Made by a program: the position numbers and the translations under genes. The notes beneath the pieces are model-generated. The model searched no databases and was not told the DNA's origin. It saw nothing but the letters and a program-made list of their open reading frames with translations. A stretch of 64,000 nt of DNA from Apricaphanius iberus (lineage: Eukaryota; Chordata; Actinopteri; Cyprinodontiformes; Aphaniidae): the NCBI GenBank assembly GCA_028564705.1, contig JAPXFQ010002460.1:62001-126000 (forward strand). Direction: 5' to 3'. Position 1 is the stretch's first letter. Each line of letters starts with the position of its first letter. Below are positions 1-11,060 of this stretch, piece after piece.

Positions 1-662
1 TGCACACGTTTACTACCATACACTCGTTTTTATTCTGATCTTTTTGACATTTATTGATTGACATGTGATCTGCTAAATGTATCTAGTCCTAGGACCTCTA
101 TGGTAGGTGGCAGTGATAAGAGAGCAGTCAGTATTTACTGTCTGTGAGTGTGTAAATGAATGAGTGTTTAATTTTTACAAAAGGGTAAATTGAATTCATA
201 AAAATAAATAAAAATGCCTTGAAATTAGTATTCAGAAAATCGGCAATCAATAGTGTTCATTAAATGCATTTAAGAAAGATTTGTTCAAAAGACCACTAGG
301 ATACAAAATCAGCAATCTCTTTTCAACAGCAATTTAAAGGATGAAGAAATCGACTTTTCTTTTCTTATTATAGGATCAACCACATTGCTTTTTCCTACAA
401 TAAAAATACTGGACATGAACATTATTATAAAAAAACAAACATGTAAACTATTTGAACTCATACTAGAAAACACTCCTAACACAGTGCGATATAATGCACA
501 TCTAAATTGAGCTGTGGAAATATTCCTGCTAATACTTAACCAGAATTGAATCTTATAGATATCAGTAAGAAAATCAAATTATTAAATTAATTAAATGTAG
601 TTGGACTCTCTGACAGTAGGTGGCAAAATGCGCCCTTTTCTGTTCCCATTCTTCCGGTTGGC
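1..662. other. AT-rich intergenic stretch, nothing recognised
   Basis: This stretch is AT-rich with many short A and T runs. I see no coding frame of note, no terminal repeats and no familiar mobile-element end. Confidence 0.5.
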
Positions 663-860
663 CTATAGTGTCACACAAATAGTAAACAAATACTGGCGGC
701 AGTGAAGCAGATAGAGCAACAGCAGGATCAGCACAAGCGTAGAAATGAACAAAAGCAATGCTGTTTTCATGTGTTTGATGCTGTCGAAAAATTTGATGTT
801 ATTCCACCTAGCGTAGGCTTCATCTAGAACTACTCTAGTTTCTGTTCTTCTGTTCATCAC
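663..860 (-). other. Small open frame, possible transposon-derived scrap
   Basis: A 65-codon open frame on the minus strand begins with a charged segment (TRVVLDEAYARW) and then becomes strongly hydrophobic. The start loosely recalls the N-terminal motif (TRV, about eight residues, then RW) seen in some fish transposon-associated proteins. The rest does not continue that similarity, so this could easily be chance. No promoter, splice signal or neighbouring gene supports it. Confidence 0.15.
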
Positions 861-1074
861 TCCTCTCCTGAGACGGATAACAATATCCCCAGGGCTCTGA
901 AGCAGCTGTTGGACTTGCTGACTCCACCATTCATCCTAGTGTAAGCCAAGCTGCGGCGACAATACAGTTGGATCATAGAGAACGTATATGACTACCCGCT
1001 ACTGGCTGGTAGATGCAAAGATAACGTCATTGTTGTGCCCAATTTAAATGTACATTTTATCATATTTTAATTCA

Positions 1075-1880
1075 AATATTGTTAGGTTTCTGTGCCTGTT
1101 GGTTTCTGTGTGTGTTTCTCACCTTCTTAACAGGGGCATGGCAGGCAGTTCTGAATAGGTGCAGCTCGTTGGAGCTCATCATCTACCGGCTTCATAAGGG
1201 GAGCGGCTGCTGCAAGCTGAAGCCAGATGGTTCTCTCAGTCAGCGTGGTACTAAGCCAACTCCCTAACGAAAACCAAGTAAGGATACTTTCTTCGTATCA
1301 TTAGAATCCTCACCTTAGTCATTTCCTCGCAGATTCACTTACATTCGTTCCAAGACTCCTGGATTCATTGGTTCTGGATCTCCTCACCTCTCCAGCATTC
1401 TTCCCGGCCCGCCTCTGCAACACCTCTCCATCCGTCCTGGGTGTCTGTCGCTCGCCTGCCCGCCCGTCTGCCTTTCTGTCATCTGCTCCAAGTAAGACAC
1501 AATCTCACTAACTTTCTGGTTAGTCTCACAATCCTTACCTTCCCCAGATTACTGCTCCAGTCCTCCATCAGCTCCAGCACCTGCAACAACAACAATCAGT
1601 ATCCATTCACAGAGACTGACAACCTTCAGATTCCTACTTACCTCTCCTCCAAGCTCCGTGACCAAAGCCTCAACTGTAGGCTCCGCAACATCATCATATC
1701 ATCCAGTCCTAAACAGAATTCAAACTGTCAATTTACCTCCCCTCAGTTCTGAGTCCCCGGTTCCTGGCGCTTACTTCCTGGTTCTCCCGAGACAACCTTT
1801 AAAACCAGCTTCAAATAAATTGTTTTCTTACCATTTAACTGTGCTGACTTTCATTCTGCACCTCTCTCTCTAAAAGCCCC
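1075..1880 (+). other. Probable retroelement-derived segment with poly(A) signal
   Basis: This segment is more GC-rich and pyrimidine-rich than its flanks. It contains splice-donor-like GTAAG sequences after C-rich blocks (near 1275 and 1490) and an AATAAA at 1814-1819 followed by a T-rich and C-rich tail. The short open frames in it are not recognisable proteins. The composition and the AATAAA near the end resemble the untranslated ends of teleost retroelements, but I cannot assign a family. Confidence 0.3.
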
Positions 1881-3214
1881 ATAGAGTGACATTTTTTTTA
1901 ATGTGTTTTTTTTATGTAAATGTTCAATATACAACCTTTAAAGAGATAATTATTTAAAGATGGTCTGTTATTTATGAATTTGTTTAATGATTCTATGTAT
2001 CCAACATTCTACCATGTTTTGTTTAAAAAAAGCAGGAAAAATGAAATCATTTTTTATGTGTTATATCCAGAAGACTTTTTTTGGGGTTGAGTTGTCAGGG
2101 ATATGAATATAGAAATATTATATTACAAAAGTGTTTATATTTTTAGATGATCTCATCATTGACTGCAGTCATCACAAAACATAAAATAGTATTTGTCTGT
2201 TTCTGAGATTTAACCCCTCTAAGACAGATTTTATTTCAAAAATCAGCTCTCTACAAAAACAGAAAACATGACAATTTTTAGTGTTATGTCCAAATGACTT
2301 GTTTTGGTGGTAAATTGTCAGGGCTTGGGAGTGTCACTTATGGGCATAACAATATCGTTATGATTCTTTCTACTTTTGTGTAGTATAAAATTTTATTTTT
2401 TAAAAAATCACATCAAAGACCTTATGAATAAAACAATGCTCCAGAGCACCAAGCACGAGGCAGTGCTCTGCCCCAGGGGGGAGTGGCGTTGCCCGGCGTA
2501 GGCGGGGAGAAAGAAAAGAGAGACACTGCAGAACCGCCCGGATCAGCACCGGGAGAACGCTGTGACAAGATCTAGAAGGGACAAAGCCTGTGGTAGGGAG
2601 AAGATGGAGAGGGAAAAAGCTGGTCTGAGCGGCCTTGAACTAGACACGGAAGCCGAAGGAGAGAGACTCTTCCAAGAAATCGGGGATGACAGAATGGGGT
2701 GCCGCTAGCCTGAAGAAAGCCAGATACGGAGTGAAGCTAGCGCACCATGAGCTTTGATTGCTTTGTATCCTTTAGAATTGTTGAAAACACAATATGTAAC
2801 AGTTAATTTGTCATTAAATTAAAAATAATGCTACATGTTAAATATTTATTCAGCTGCAGGGAGGCTTTGATGAAAATAATTGTTTTCTACAGAAGCATAT
2901 AACCCACCTGGTGGCCACCACCCCACACCACCCAAAAAGCACACATCTTTCCTCTGAATATTTATGAAGTGCTTCGAGTCATAGGTGCATGCATGTGTGG
3001 TCAGTTTCACACACACAACGCAGATATAAAACTGTCAAATTAGGACGATGCAATGATTCGTCTATGGATCAAACAATTTTTTTTTAATGAAGATATTAAA
3101 ATATGCATCCACACTATTGTATGACATCTCTAAAAAATACCCAAACCATATTTGTTCAAAATATGTTTTGCATTGTGAATCCAGGGGCCACAAGATCCCA
3201 AAAATGTACATTCA
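1881..3214. other. Unassigned region with a GC-rich block at 2440-2755
   Basis: Most of this stretch is AT-rich and featureless. The block at 2440-2755 is purine-rich and GC-rich, with abrupt edges against AT-rich DNA, and may be a piece of an unidentified repeat. A C-rich run (CCACCACCCCACACCACCC) lies at 2916-2934. I see no gene. Confidence 0.4.
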
Positions 3215-3300
3215 TTTCAAAAATACTTTATTGATCCCGGAGGAAAATTAAGTGATGTTGTAGCTCATTACTACTCTCCAGTTGTTCCACAGGTGTCCCC
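3215..3300 (-). repeat. L2-type LINE 3' tail fragment
   Basis: Read on the minus strand, this piece carries the GGGATCAATAAAGTATTTTT motif that ends many teleost L2/Maui-type LINEs. The same motif ends the larger LINE remnant at 13060-13087 in this window, so the two support each other. Only the extreme 3' end is present; no reverse transcriptase sequence is attached. Confidence 0.5.
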
Positions 3301-3364
3301 AGAACAGAACAGAACCTTACATAATTTTAATTCATCTTTTATCAATGCCCCAACATTTAATGAG

Positions 3365-3505
3365 AAATCAGCCTGTGAATATTCTCATTCATCCAGGTCA
3401 TGGTTATCTCATGGAAATTTCAATCAAACGCAACTGGACTTGGTAATTTGTCTTGGAAGACGTTTCACCTCTTATCCAAGAGGCTTCATCAGTTCATGCT
3501 CGCCG
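3365..3505 (-). repeat. Fragment of a common teleost repeat
   Basis: The plus strand reads TTGGAAGACGTTTCACCTCT followed by a TCCAAGAGGCTTCATCAGTTC-like phrase, which I recall as a recurring fish repeat. On the minus strand it can be read, with stops and shifts, as a short basic peptide containing LPRQITKSS-like residues. The parent family is uncertain; I suspect a retroelement. Confidence 0.3.
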
Positions 3506-5689
3506 CTGCTATTTTTCAAAAATATATTTTTGAAAAAAACAAAAACTGATTAAGTTAAATAAAAAAAAAGTTAATGCTAAAAGATAAATGTATTAGAAAA
3601 AAAAAATTACCTTTGAATAATGTTTTATATAATAAATTTCATTAGAATTTTTTTTTAGAATTTCATTGTCAGTGGGTTTATTTGCACTTTGGCGTTTCAT
3701 AGTTTTGGTCCTACACTGTGTGGTGTGCGGCCACATGGCAAGAATGAGACACAACTAACAAACTGATTCCACTCACAAACATTCCAAGCTCATATAGAAA
3801 ATCTCACAAAACCTCATGATATAAAACGTGATTAAAGTCAAAGGAGTTAATAAATATAGATGCCAAGGATTAGGCATTGGCAATAGTTTGTGGACTACTG
3901 ATAAAGCAGTGCAGACAGCAGAAAGAGGAGCTGTACTTGCTATACAAAGATGTGGAGGTGAATTATCATTGAACACCAAACTGTTTAAAACAGGAACATC
4001 CATGATTGTTTAATTTTTTTTTTAATCAGTTGTGCGGTCTGAAGTTCTTGCAACAATTTTAAACTCTTGCCGCATGAAATAGGCCTAAAGGTAAGTTACA
4101 GTTTAGTATTATTAGACCTATACAAAGAAAGATGTTAAAATTCATTAGGCTGTTATCTCTTGCTTAAAGTTTCTTCCACTCAAATGAACAGGAATGTGTA
4201 AGAAATCTGTCACTGGAGCACTTGTTTTCACATATGCAAATAATTTAGTGGTGGATTCCCTTTGCCAGGTGGTGCTGCAGACAATTTTATCTCTTAGATT
4301 AAATACAACTAGAAGTTATAAAAACAGAAAGCAAAGTCACTCAAAGAAGAAGTGCGATAGAGATTGGGGTTGTGAAAGAAAGAGACTTGCATGTACTGAG
4401 GAAGCGTAAGGCATGTTGAGTAATGAGCACTGCTGCTCCCAGAACAATCAGGCTCTCCATTTTGCTCTGTTTCTACCTGATGTACGACCCGAGCTGTGGG
4501 AACTGCTGTAATAAGACCATTTGGACCCCTCATTGGTGAGCATTAGCAGCAAATATCTCCTATAGGTCCAAAGACAGCCTAAAGGGCTAAAGAGAGAGCA
4601 ATGTTATCTGTGCTGCTCATTTGGTCCAAGGTGATGTAAGCTGTTGGGAAAGGGTGGATTCAGTCCGTGCTCATATGGGCTTTCGTAATAGGATGGATTG
4701 TACAGTGGTTACGTTTTTTAGGTTCCTACAGCTGTACGTAAGAAATCTTTAAATTGCATAAGAAGAAACTAATATTTTAACAGTTTAAAAAAAGATGGAG
4801 ATAAAAAGATACAGACAAAATTATAAATGATAAATAATTTTCTCAACAAGCTTGTATTAATGCCCTAGCAGTTTTAATATTTTCCTATAAGGAAACTGCA
4901 ACATCAATACTTTGGCTTTATGTTAAAGTCATGAAAATCTACCATATGAAATAAATATTTTAGACTGCCCTACTCTCTGTGTCAACAGTGTTAGCAAGTT
5001 AATTGGGGGTTATGCTGTTACCTGAATCCGATCACAGGATGTTCCATGAGTTATACAGCATACGGCATTACAAAGCACCTCTAGTCTAATGATTTAGTCA
5101 TAAACTGCTGAGTTCCTTTTTCTTAAAGAGCCCCCAGGTCTTTTTCTTGGTTTCATGTGTATTCTTTGTATATATTTGTATGTATTTTATATATCATTTT
5201 GTATGAGTGTTAACCAGAAAGAAAATATGGCATTAGATAAATAACTTATTTTAGTATTTATGTGGGACACTATGGTGGGTGCAGTGCTCCTTCTGTTCAG
5301 AAAGAAAGATTTTTTACACACATTGTTACAGTCAGATATCCAGCCTGCTTATACTTTATTGTTACATTACGATAACCACACCAACTTGGTACAACTTTGT
5401 GGCTTACTGAAACAATGTGTATACAAATATATATACTACCCCTAGTATATTAGTATATATGAAAGGATTCTGAGCCTCAACCATGAGTCTGACCCTTACT
5501 GCTGAGAAGGAAAGCATCTGTCCATATCTACTCTCATTATTAGCTTGGGTTTTATCTCAGACATGAGCCAAATATCCAGCATGTAGGTCTAGTAGAGTCT
5601 GGCTACCCACCCACCCATCACATTCCTTGCATTATCCGGACCACAAAGGTCACCTTCGCAATTTCTAACCTTATCCATCTTCCATCATC
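3506..5689. other. Unassigned AT-rich DNA
   Basis: I see no gene, RNA or mobile-element termini here. Several short open frames occur, but none has a recognisable motif and none is longer than expected by chance. Poly-T and poly-A runs are common. Confidence 0.45.
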
Positions 5690-5697
5690 ATTGTTAT

Positions 5698-7249
5698 CAG
5701 TGTTGGGAGTAACGACGTTTAGGTATAACAGCGTTACTAATGACGTTAATTAGCCGCGGAGTGCGGCTCAGACTCTGGGGACTTTGGGACGGGCTCTCCA
5801 ATCTCTGGTGCCGAGGTCACTGAGGTTGTTAAAAAGCTCCTTGGTGGCAAGGCTCAGGGGTGGATGAGATTCGCCCAGAGTTCCTTAAGGCTCTGGATGT
5901 TGTAGGGCTGTGTTGCGTGGACATCAGGGACATCGGGTCGCTGCTTTTCGCAGATGATGTGGTCCTGTTGGCTTCATCTGAACGTGATCTACAGCTTTCG
6001 CTGGAGCGGTTCGCAGCCAAGTGTGAAGTGGCTGGGATGAAGATCAGCACTTCGAAATTTGGGACCATGGTCTTGGGCCGGAAAAGGGTAGGGTGCCTTC
6101 TTCGGGTCGGGGGTGGGGTCCTTCCTCAAGTGGAGGAGTTCAAGTATCTGGGGGTCTTGTTCACAAATGAGTGAAAAATGGAGCGGGAGATCGATAGGCG
6201 GATTGGTAAGGCGTCTGCAGTAATGCGGGCGCTGTACCGGTTTGTCGTGGTAAAGAGAGAGCCTAGCCAAAAGGCAAAGCTCTCGATTTACCGGTCGATC
6301 TACGTTCCCACCTTATCTATGGTCACGAACTTTGGGTGGTGACCGAAAGAACAAGATCATGGATACAGGTGGCTGAACTGAGTTTCCTCCGGAGAGTGGC
6401 TGGGCTCTCCATTGGAGATAGGGTGAGGAGCTTGTTCATTCGGAGGGGGCTCAGATTAGAGTCGCTGCTCCTCCACATCGAGAGGAACCAGTTGAGGTGG
6501 CCCGGGCATCTGGTCAGGATGCCTCCTGGACGCCCCCTGGTGAGGTGTTCCGGGCACGTCCCACCGGGAGGAGGCCCAGGGGAAGACCCAGGACTCGCTG
6601 GAGGGACTATGTCTCCCGGCTGGCCTGGGAACGCCTCAGGATCCCTCCCAAGGACCTGGCCCAAGTGGCTGGGGAGAGGCAGGTCTGGGTCTCTCTGCTT
6701 AGGCTACTGCCCCCGCGACCCGACCTTGGATAAGCGGAAGAAGATGGATGGATGGAATTTTACTCTAATATTTCAGGTTTTTCTTCAATAGCTTCCAGGT
6801 CATGTGACCAAGTGATAAGAAATCAATCTCAAAATTTCTTATTACAACCAGTTGGATAATGCTCTGTTTACTGTCCAATTACAGATATAGATTTGCACAA
6901 CTTAATGGACAGATTTTTTGTGTGATTATGTATTTCCAATATTTACTTATTGTATATTTTTTATTTTCTACATACAGCTGCAATCTTTTTGAATCAATTT
7001 GAAATACTAAATGTTTTGACATACAGTCTATATGATTTTTTTCATCATTCAGTTATAAAAAAATGTCACCTTATAGATATCATAGAACGTAACTGGGTTA
7101 CAGAAATAATACCACAGTTACTTTGCTGAGTAACTAATTACTTTTAAAGTGTAGTAACTGAGTTACTAACTCAATTACTTTTTGGAAAAAACGAATTTTT
7201 AAGTATAACTAATAACTTTTTTTAATGTAATGTAAGATGCCCAACACTG
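5698..7249. mobile_element. Non-autonomous hAT-type DNA transposon with 8-bp target duplication
   Basis: The element begins CAGTGTTGGG at 5698-5707 and ends with the exact reverse complement CCCAACACTG at 7240-7249. It is flanked on both sides by the 8-bp direct repeat ATTGTTAT (5690-5697 and 7250-7257). An 8-bp duplication and CAGTG-type termini are hallmarks of the hAT superfamily. The subterminal DNA is rich in GTTACT and AGTAAC motifs, as in a well-known group of small teleost hAT elements. No hAT transposase is present. Much of the interior is a Rex3 LINE fragment, either a later insertion or captured cargo. Confidence 0.88.
5762..6756 (+). pseudogene. Rex3-type (RTE clade) LINE reverse transcriptase remnant
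   Basis: Translated pieces match the teleost Rex3/RTE polyprotein as I know it. They run in order: VTEVVKKLLGGKAQG (frame broken after it by a lost base near 5860), VDEIRPEFLKALDVVGL, then SLLFADDVVLLASSERDLQ with the catalytic FADD box, QVEEFKYLGVLF, the MERTRSWIQVAELSFLRRV thumb region, and the C-terminal RGRPRTRWRDYVSRLAWERL followed by LLPPRPDLG. The element is 5' truncated. It also lacks the fingers and first palm motif through an internal deletion near 5925-5940, where LDVVGL jumps to the FADD region. A stop (TGA near 6172) and frame changes add to the damage. The 3' end is GATGGATGGATGG, the usual Rex3 tail. The fragment lies entirely inside the hAT element. Confidence 0.85.
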
Positions 7250-7257
7250 ATTGTTAT

Positions 7258-8085
7258 GTTAAACACCTCCAATTCAACAACATTTATGCTACCTCTTTAG
7301 CGGAAGTAGCAGTTTATCGCTTAACAATGAAAGCTTGTTAACGTGTATATTAGCAACTTGATAAACAAATAGTTTAGAAGCATGGTCAAGTCCATTTTAC
7401 ATTTAATTTATGTGATGTTAAATATAGTCTGCTGATACCAAAATGTTAACTCTATATATTTTGGTTAACTCCACCTTAGTTGTAGCATATCTGTTATTGT
7501 TTTTTATAGGAGACCACACATACGTTAATCTGCCTCCTTACAGGTATACCATCCAAACATGTATCAGCAACTGTGTGGAAATAAAAAAAGAGCACAACAA
7601 ATATAACAGCTTTTTCCTCAACCCATATCTTGTCATACTCTGAAGGGCCTTAAGTGGAGCTCTGGTAAGTACTCTCAGTGTGAACAAAGTGATCCCACCC
7701 AGAATCACTTCCTCAATAGACAGCTCAGTGTTTCCTTTACTACATTAGCAGTAGGATAGTCCCATGGAGAGGATACTCAGGGTTGTCCAATATTAGTAAG
7801 AAACAGTAAGCTTTACATTACAAAATGTTTAGCCAATTAGTTTGCCTTAGCAACCGGCTAAAAGAGAAATATGTTAAGAGGGTCATGTGCAGATGTGTTT
7901 AACGAGTTTAAAACAAAAGTTTCATGGATCTCTTTTTCGTTTTTGTTGTTGTTTTAAAGGCCAGGTTTTATCCTTTATTTACACTGAAAGTTGTAGTTTT
8001 TCAGTCATATGTCGGAATGTTAATTCATTGTGATTAATAAGATTAAAATTATTAATTATTTGACAGTCCTAATTATATATATATA
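7258..8085. other. Unassigned DNA between two transposons
   Basis: No gene or element boundary is visible. The end of the stretch (8071-8085) is a short TA run that served as the target for the Tc1-like insertion next to it. Confidence 0.45.
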
Positions 8086-8112
8086 CACTACCGTTCAAAA
8101 GTTTGGGGTCAC
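8086..8112 (+). repeat. Left terminal inverted repeat of the DD38E element
   Basis: This 27-bp repeat is the exact reverse complement of 9677-9703. It directly follows a TA dinucleotide. Confidence 0.95.
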
Positions 8113-8497
8113 ATTGAAATGTCCTTATTTTTGAAGGAAAAGCACTGTACTTTTCAATGAAGATAACTTTAAACTAGTCTTAACTTTAAAGAAACACACG
8201 CTATACATTGCTAATGTGGTAAATGACTATTCTAGCTGCAAATGTCTGGTTTTTGGTGCAATATCTACATAGGTGTATAGAGGCCCATTTCCAGCAACTA
8301 TCACTCCAGTGTTCTAATGGTACAATGTGTTTGCTCATTGGCTCAGAAGGCTAATTGATGATTAGAAAACCCTTGTGCAATCATGTTCACACATCTGAAA
8401 ACAGTTTAGCTCGGTACAGAAGCTACAAAACTGACCTTCCTTTGAGCAGATTGAGTTTCTGGAGCATCACATTTGTGGGGTCAATTAAACGCTCAAA

Positions 8498-9541
8498 ATG
8501 GCCAGAAAAAGAGAACTTTCATCTGAAACTCGACAGTCTATTGTTGTTCTTAGAAATGAAGACTATTCCATGCGAGAAATTGCTAAGAAATTAAAGATTT
8601 CCTACAACGGTGTGTACTACTCCCTTCTGTAGGGGAGCACAAACAGGCTCTAACCAGAGTATAAAAAGAAGTGAGAGGCCGCGTGCACAACTGAGCAAGA
8701 AGATAAGTACATTAGAGTCTCTAGTTTGAGAAACAGACGCCTCACAGGTCCCCAACTGGCATCTTCATTAAATAGTACCCGCAAAATACCAGTGTCAACA
8801 TCTACAGTGAAGAGGCGGCTGCGGGATTCTGGGCTTCAGGGCAGAGTGGCAAAGAAAAAGCCATATCTGAGACTGGCCAATAAAAGAAAAAGATTAAGAT
8901 GGGCAAAAAAAAAAAGACATTGGACAGAGGAAGACTGGAAAAAAGTGCTGTGGACGGATGAATCCAAGTTTGAGGTGTTTGGATCACAAAGAAGGACGTT
9001 TGTGAGACGCAGAACAACTGAAAAGATGTTGGAAGAATGCCTGACGCCATCTGTTAAGCATGGTGGAGGTAATGTGATGGTCTGGGGTTGCTTTGGTGCT
9101 GGTAAGGTGGGAGATTTGTACAGGGTAAAAGGGATTCTGAATAAGGAAGGCTATCACTCCATTTTGCAACGCCATGCCATACCCAGTGGACAGCGCTTGA
9201 TTGGAGCCAATTTCATCCTACAACAGGACAATGACCCAAAACACACCTCGAAATTGTGCAAGAACTATTTAGAGAAGAAGCAGGCAGCTGGTATTCTATC
9301 GGTAATGGAGTGGCCAGCGCAGTCACCAGATTTGAACCCCGTTGAGCTGTTGTGGGAGCAGCTTGACCGTATGGTACGCAAGAAGTGCCCATCCAACCAA
9401 TCCAAATTGTGGGAGCTGCTTCTAGAAGCGTGGGGTGCAATTTCTCCAGATTACCTCAACAAATTAACAGCTAGAATGCCAAAGGTCTGCAATGCTGTAA
9501 TTGCTGCAAATGGAGGATTCTTTGATGAAAGCAAAGTTTGA
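8498..9541 (+). pseudogene. Tc1-like transposase with two compensating frameshifts
   Basis: The ATG at 8498 opens MARKRELSSETRQSIVVLRN, a paired-like helix-turn-helix that would bind the terminal repeats. The frame meets TAG 8630, TAA 8651 and TGA 8672. These lie between a +1 shift near 8626-8630 and a -1 shift near 8682; in the shifted frame that stretch reads RGAQTGSNQSIKRSERPR, including the basic GRPR-like linker (here ERPR). From about 8683 the original frame is open to the TGA at 9539-9541. The catalytic triad is present: Asp in WTDES (8957), Asp in QQDND (9227) and Glu in NPVELLWEQ (9344), with 38 residues between the last two. The C-terminus GGFFDESKV is intact. The protein would cut and paste the surrounding element, but this copy cannot make it without frameshifting. 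Confidence 0.92.
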
Positions 9542-9676
9542 TGTAAAAACAATCTTATTTCAAATAAAAATCATTATTTCTAACCTTGTCAATGTCTTGA
9601 CTCTATTTTTTATCCATTTCACAACGTATGGTGGTGAATAAGTGTGACTTTTCATGGAAAACACAAAATTGTTTGG

Positions 9677-9703
9677 GTGACCCCAAACTTTTGAACGGTA
9701 GTG
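9677..9703 (-). repeat. Right terminal inverted repeat of the DD38E element
   Basis: This 27-bp repeat matches 8086-8112 in inverted orientation. It is followed by CA and then a TA run, so the expected right-hand TA appears mutated to CA or displaced by two bases. Confidence 0.93.
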
Positions 9704-10799
9704 CATATATATATATATATATTCACAACATGTAATCTAAGGCACTTGAAATTGTCAAGTCTATTATCCAGTTCAGATGCTTATTTGTTCTGTTTACAAC
9801 CCAATCAAACTGAATTACATTTGCATTTGACAAGAAAATGTGAATTTGATTCAAGTGACAAGTGCCTTTGACAGAGCAAATGATTGCCAGCCAAAGCAGC
9901 CAAAAATTAAAAAATGATATCAAAATATACACCGTATGCTGGCCTCCTAGATTGTGTGGCAAATGTAAAATGGAGATGGCGGACAAATGGTGAAATGCCG
10001 ATCAAACACATGAATGCTCCAGCGGGGCACGACAAGTTTTATATCAAACACAACTGCAGAGACAGATGTTACCCTAAACGGAAACAAAAGCAATCAGTCA
10101 GAAAGTTTAGGGAGTGTGCTGATTGCCAAAAAATGGTATCATTACCAGGATCATCATAAACATGCAAGTCAGCAACACACAAGGAAACGTTTCCCATTTG
10201 AGTGATTCAATTACACTTTTATTGTCTGAACGTTTATTCCAGAAAGCAGAGAATGAATGAGAACGTGTGTGTGTGCATGTGTGATTTTTCTGCCAGTTTT
10301 ATGTGTGTCCAAGCGAAGGAGGGGGTTTGTGCTGCAGAGGGGGAGTAAAAGGCGATAAAGACTCTGTGAGTGGCAAGTGTACATGGATAGCTTCACATCA
10401 ACTGCCAATATGTTGTGCAGCGGCGGTAACAGGCAAGGGTCTCGGGGGAGGGCTGCGGCAGAACAGGCCAGCAGCAGACGGAGAGGAAAACAATTTCTGG
10501 TGCCAATAACCCCGAGCGGCACAGATGAAAAATGTTTTAATATTTGCAGCTGCTTTATGGCAGTCAGGTTGACAGTGATGGAGTCAATGTCAGCTTTTTC
10601 CTTTTAAATGTCATGCTCTGTCTCAGGCTGTCACAGCAATTGTGTGTGTGTGTGTGTATGTGTGTGAATGCAGGCAGAATTGATCTTTTCCTCTTGTAAA
10701 GTGCTCGAATGTGCGCCCCACCCCTATCCCCTCCACCATCCTACCCCTAAACCACCCCTTTGTGCTGCTGTTTCTCATGTCGCTCCTCCCCTCTCCTCC
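9704..10799. other. Unassigned DNA with GT microsatellites
   Basis: Short TG runs occur at 10267-10283 and 10638-10666. The stretch between 10300 and 10520 is GC-richer than average and gives open frames on both strands, none with a recognisable domain. I assign no gene. Confidence 0.4.
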
Positions 10800-11060
10800 T
10801 CCCTGTATCCTCCAGATGTCCATAAAGGCAGTGCGCTCAGCTGTCAGATGAAACTCCCTGAGCCCAGCAGCCATCATTTAGATAATCACTTCCTCCTCTT
10901 TGCATTTTATTTGGATTTGATTATTTTTCATCTGCAGCAAGATGGAAACCATAAATTACATTGTGTCCCTGATGCCGTTGCTGAAATCAAACGTGCAGCT
11001 AGAATCACAGAATCAGCAAATGGAGAGATATGTTCAACATCTTCAAGTTTCACTGCACAC
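10800..11060. promoter_or_regulatory. Candidate conserved non-coding element
   Basis: This low-repeat block has balanced composition, with several homeodomain-like TAAT/ATTA cores and an AGATAA GATA-type core, and no mobile-element signature. Such texture is typical of vertebrate conserved enhancers, but one sequence cannot show conservation. This is inference only. Confidence 0.2.

Larger units (their letters stand above)
8086..9703 (+). mobile_element. Tc1/mariner transposon, full length, DD38E type
   Basis: The element is 1618 bp. It begins CACTACCGTTCAAAAGTTTG (TIR 8086-8112) and ends in the exact 27-bp reverse complement at 9677-9703. It lies in a TA run, as expected for the TA target choice of this superfamily. 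One transposase gene fills the interior in plus orientation. The terminal repeats are perfectly complementary, which suggests a fairly young copy, although the transposase is damaged. The spacing between the second catalytic Asp and the Glu is 38 residues rather than the 34 of classical Tc1. Confidence 0.95.
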
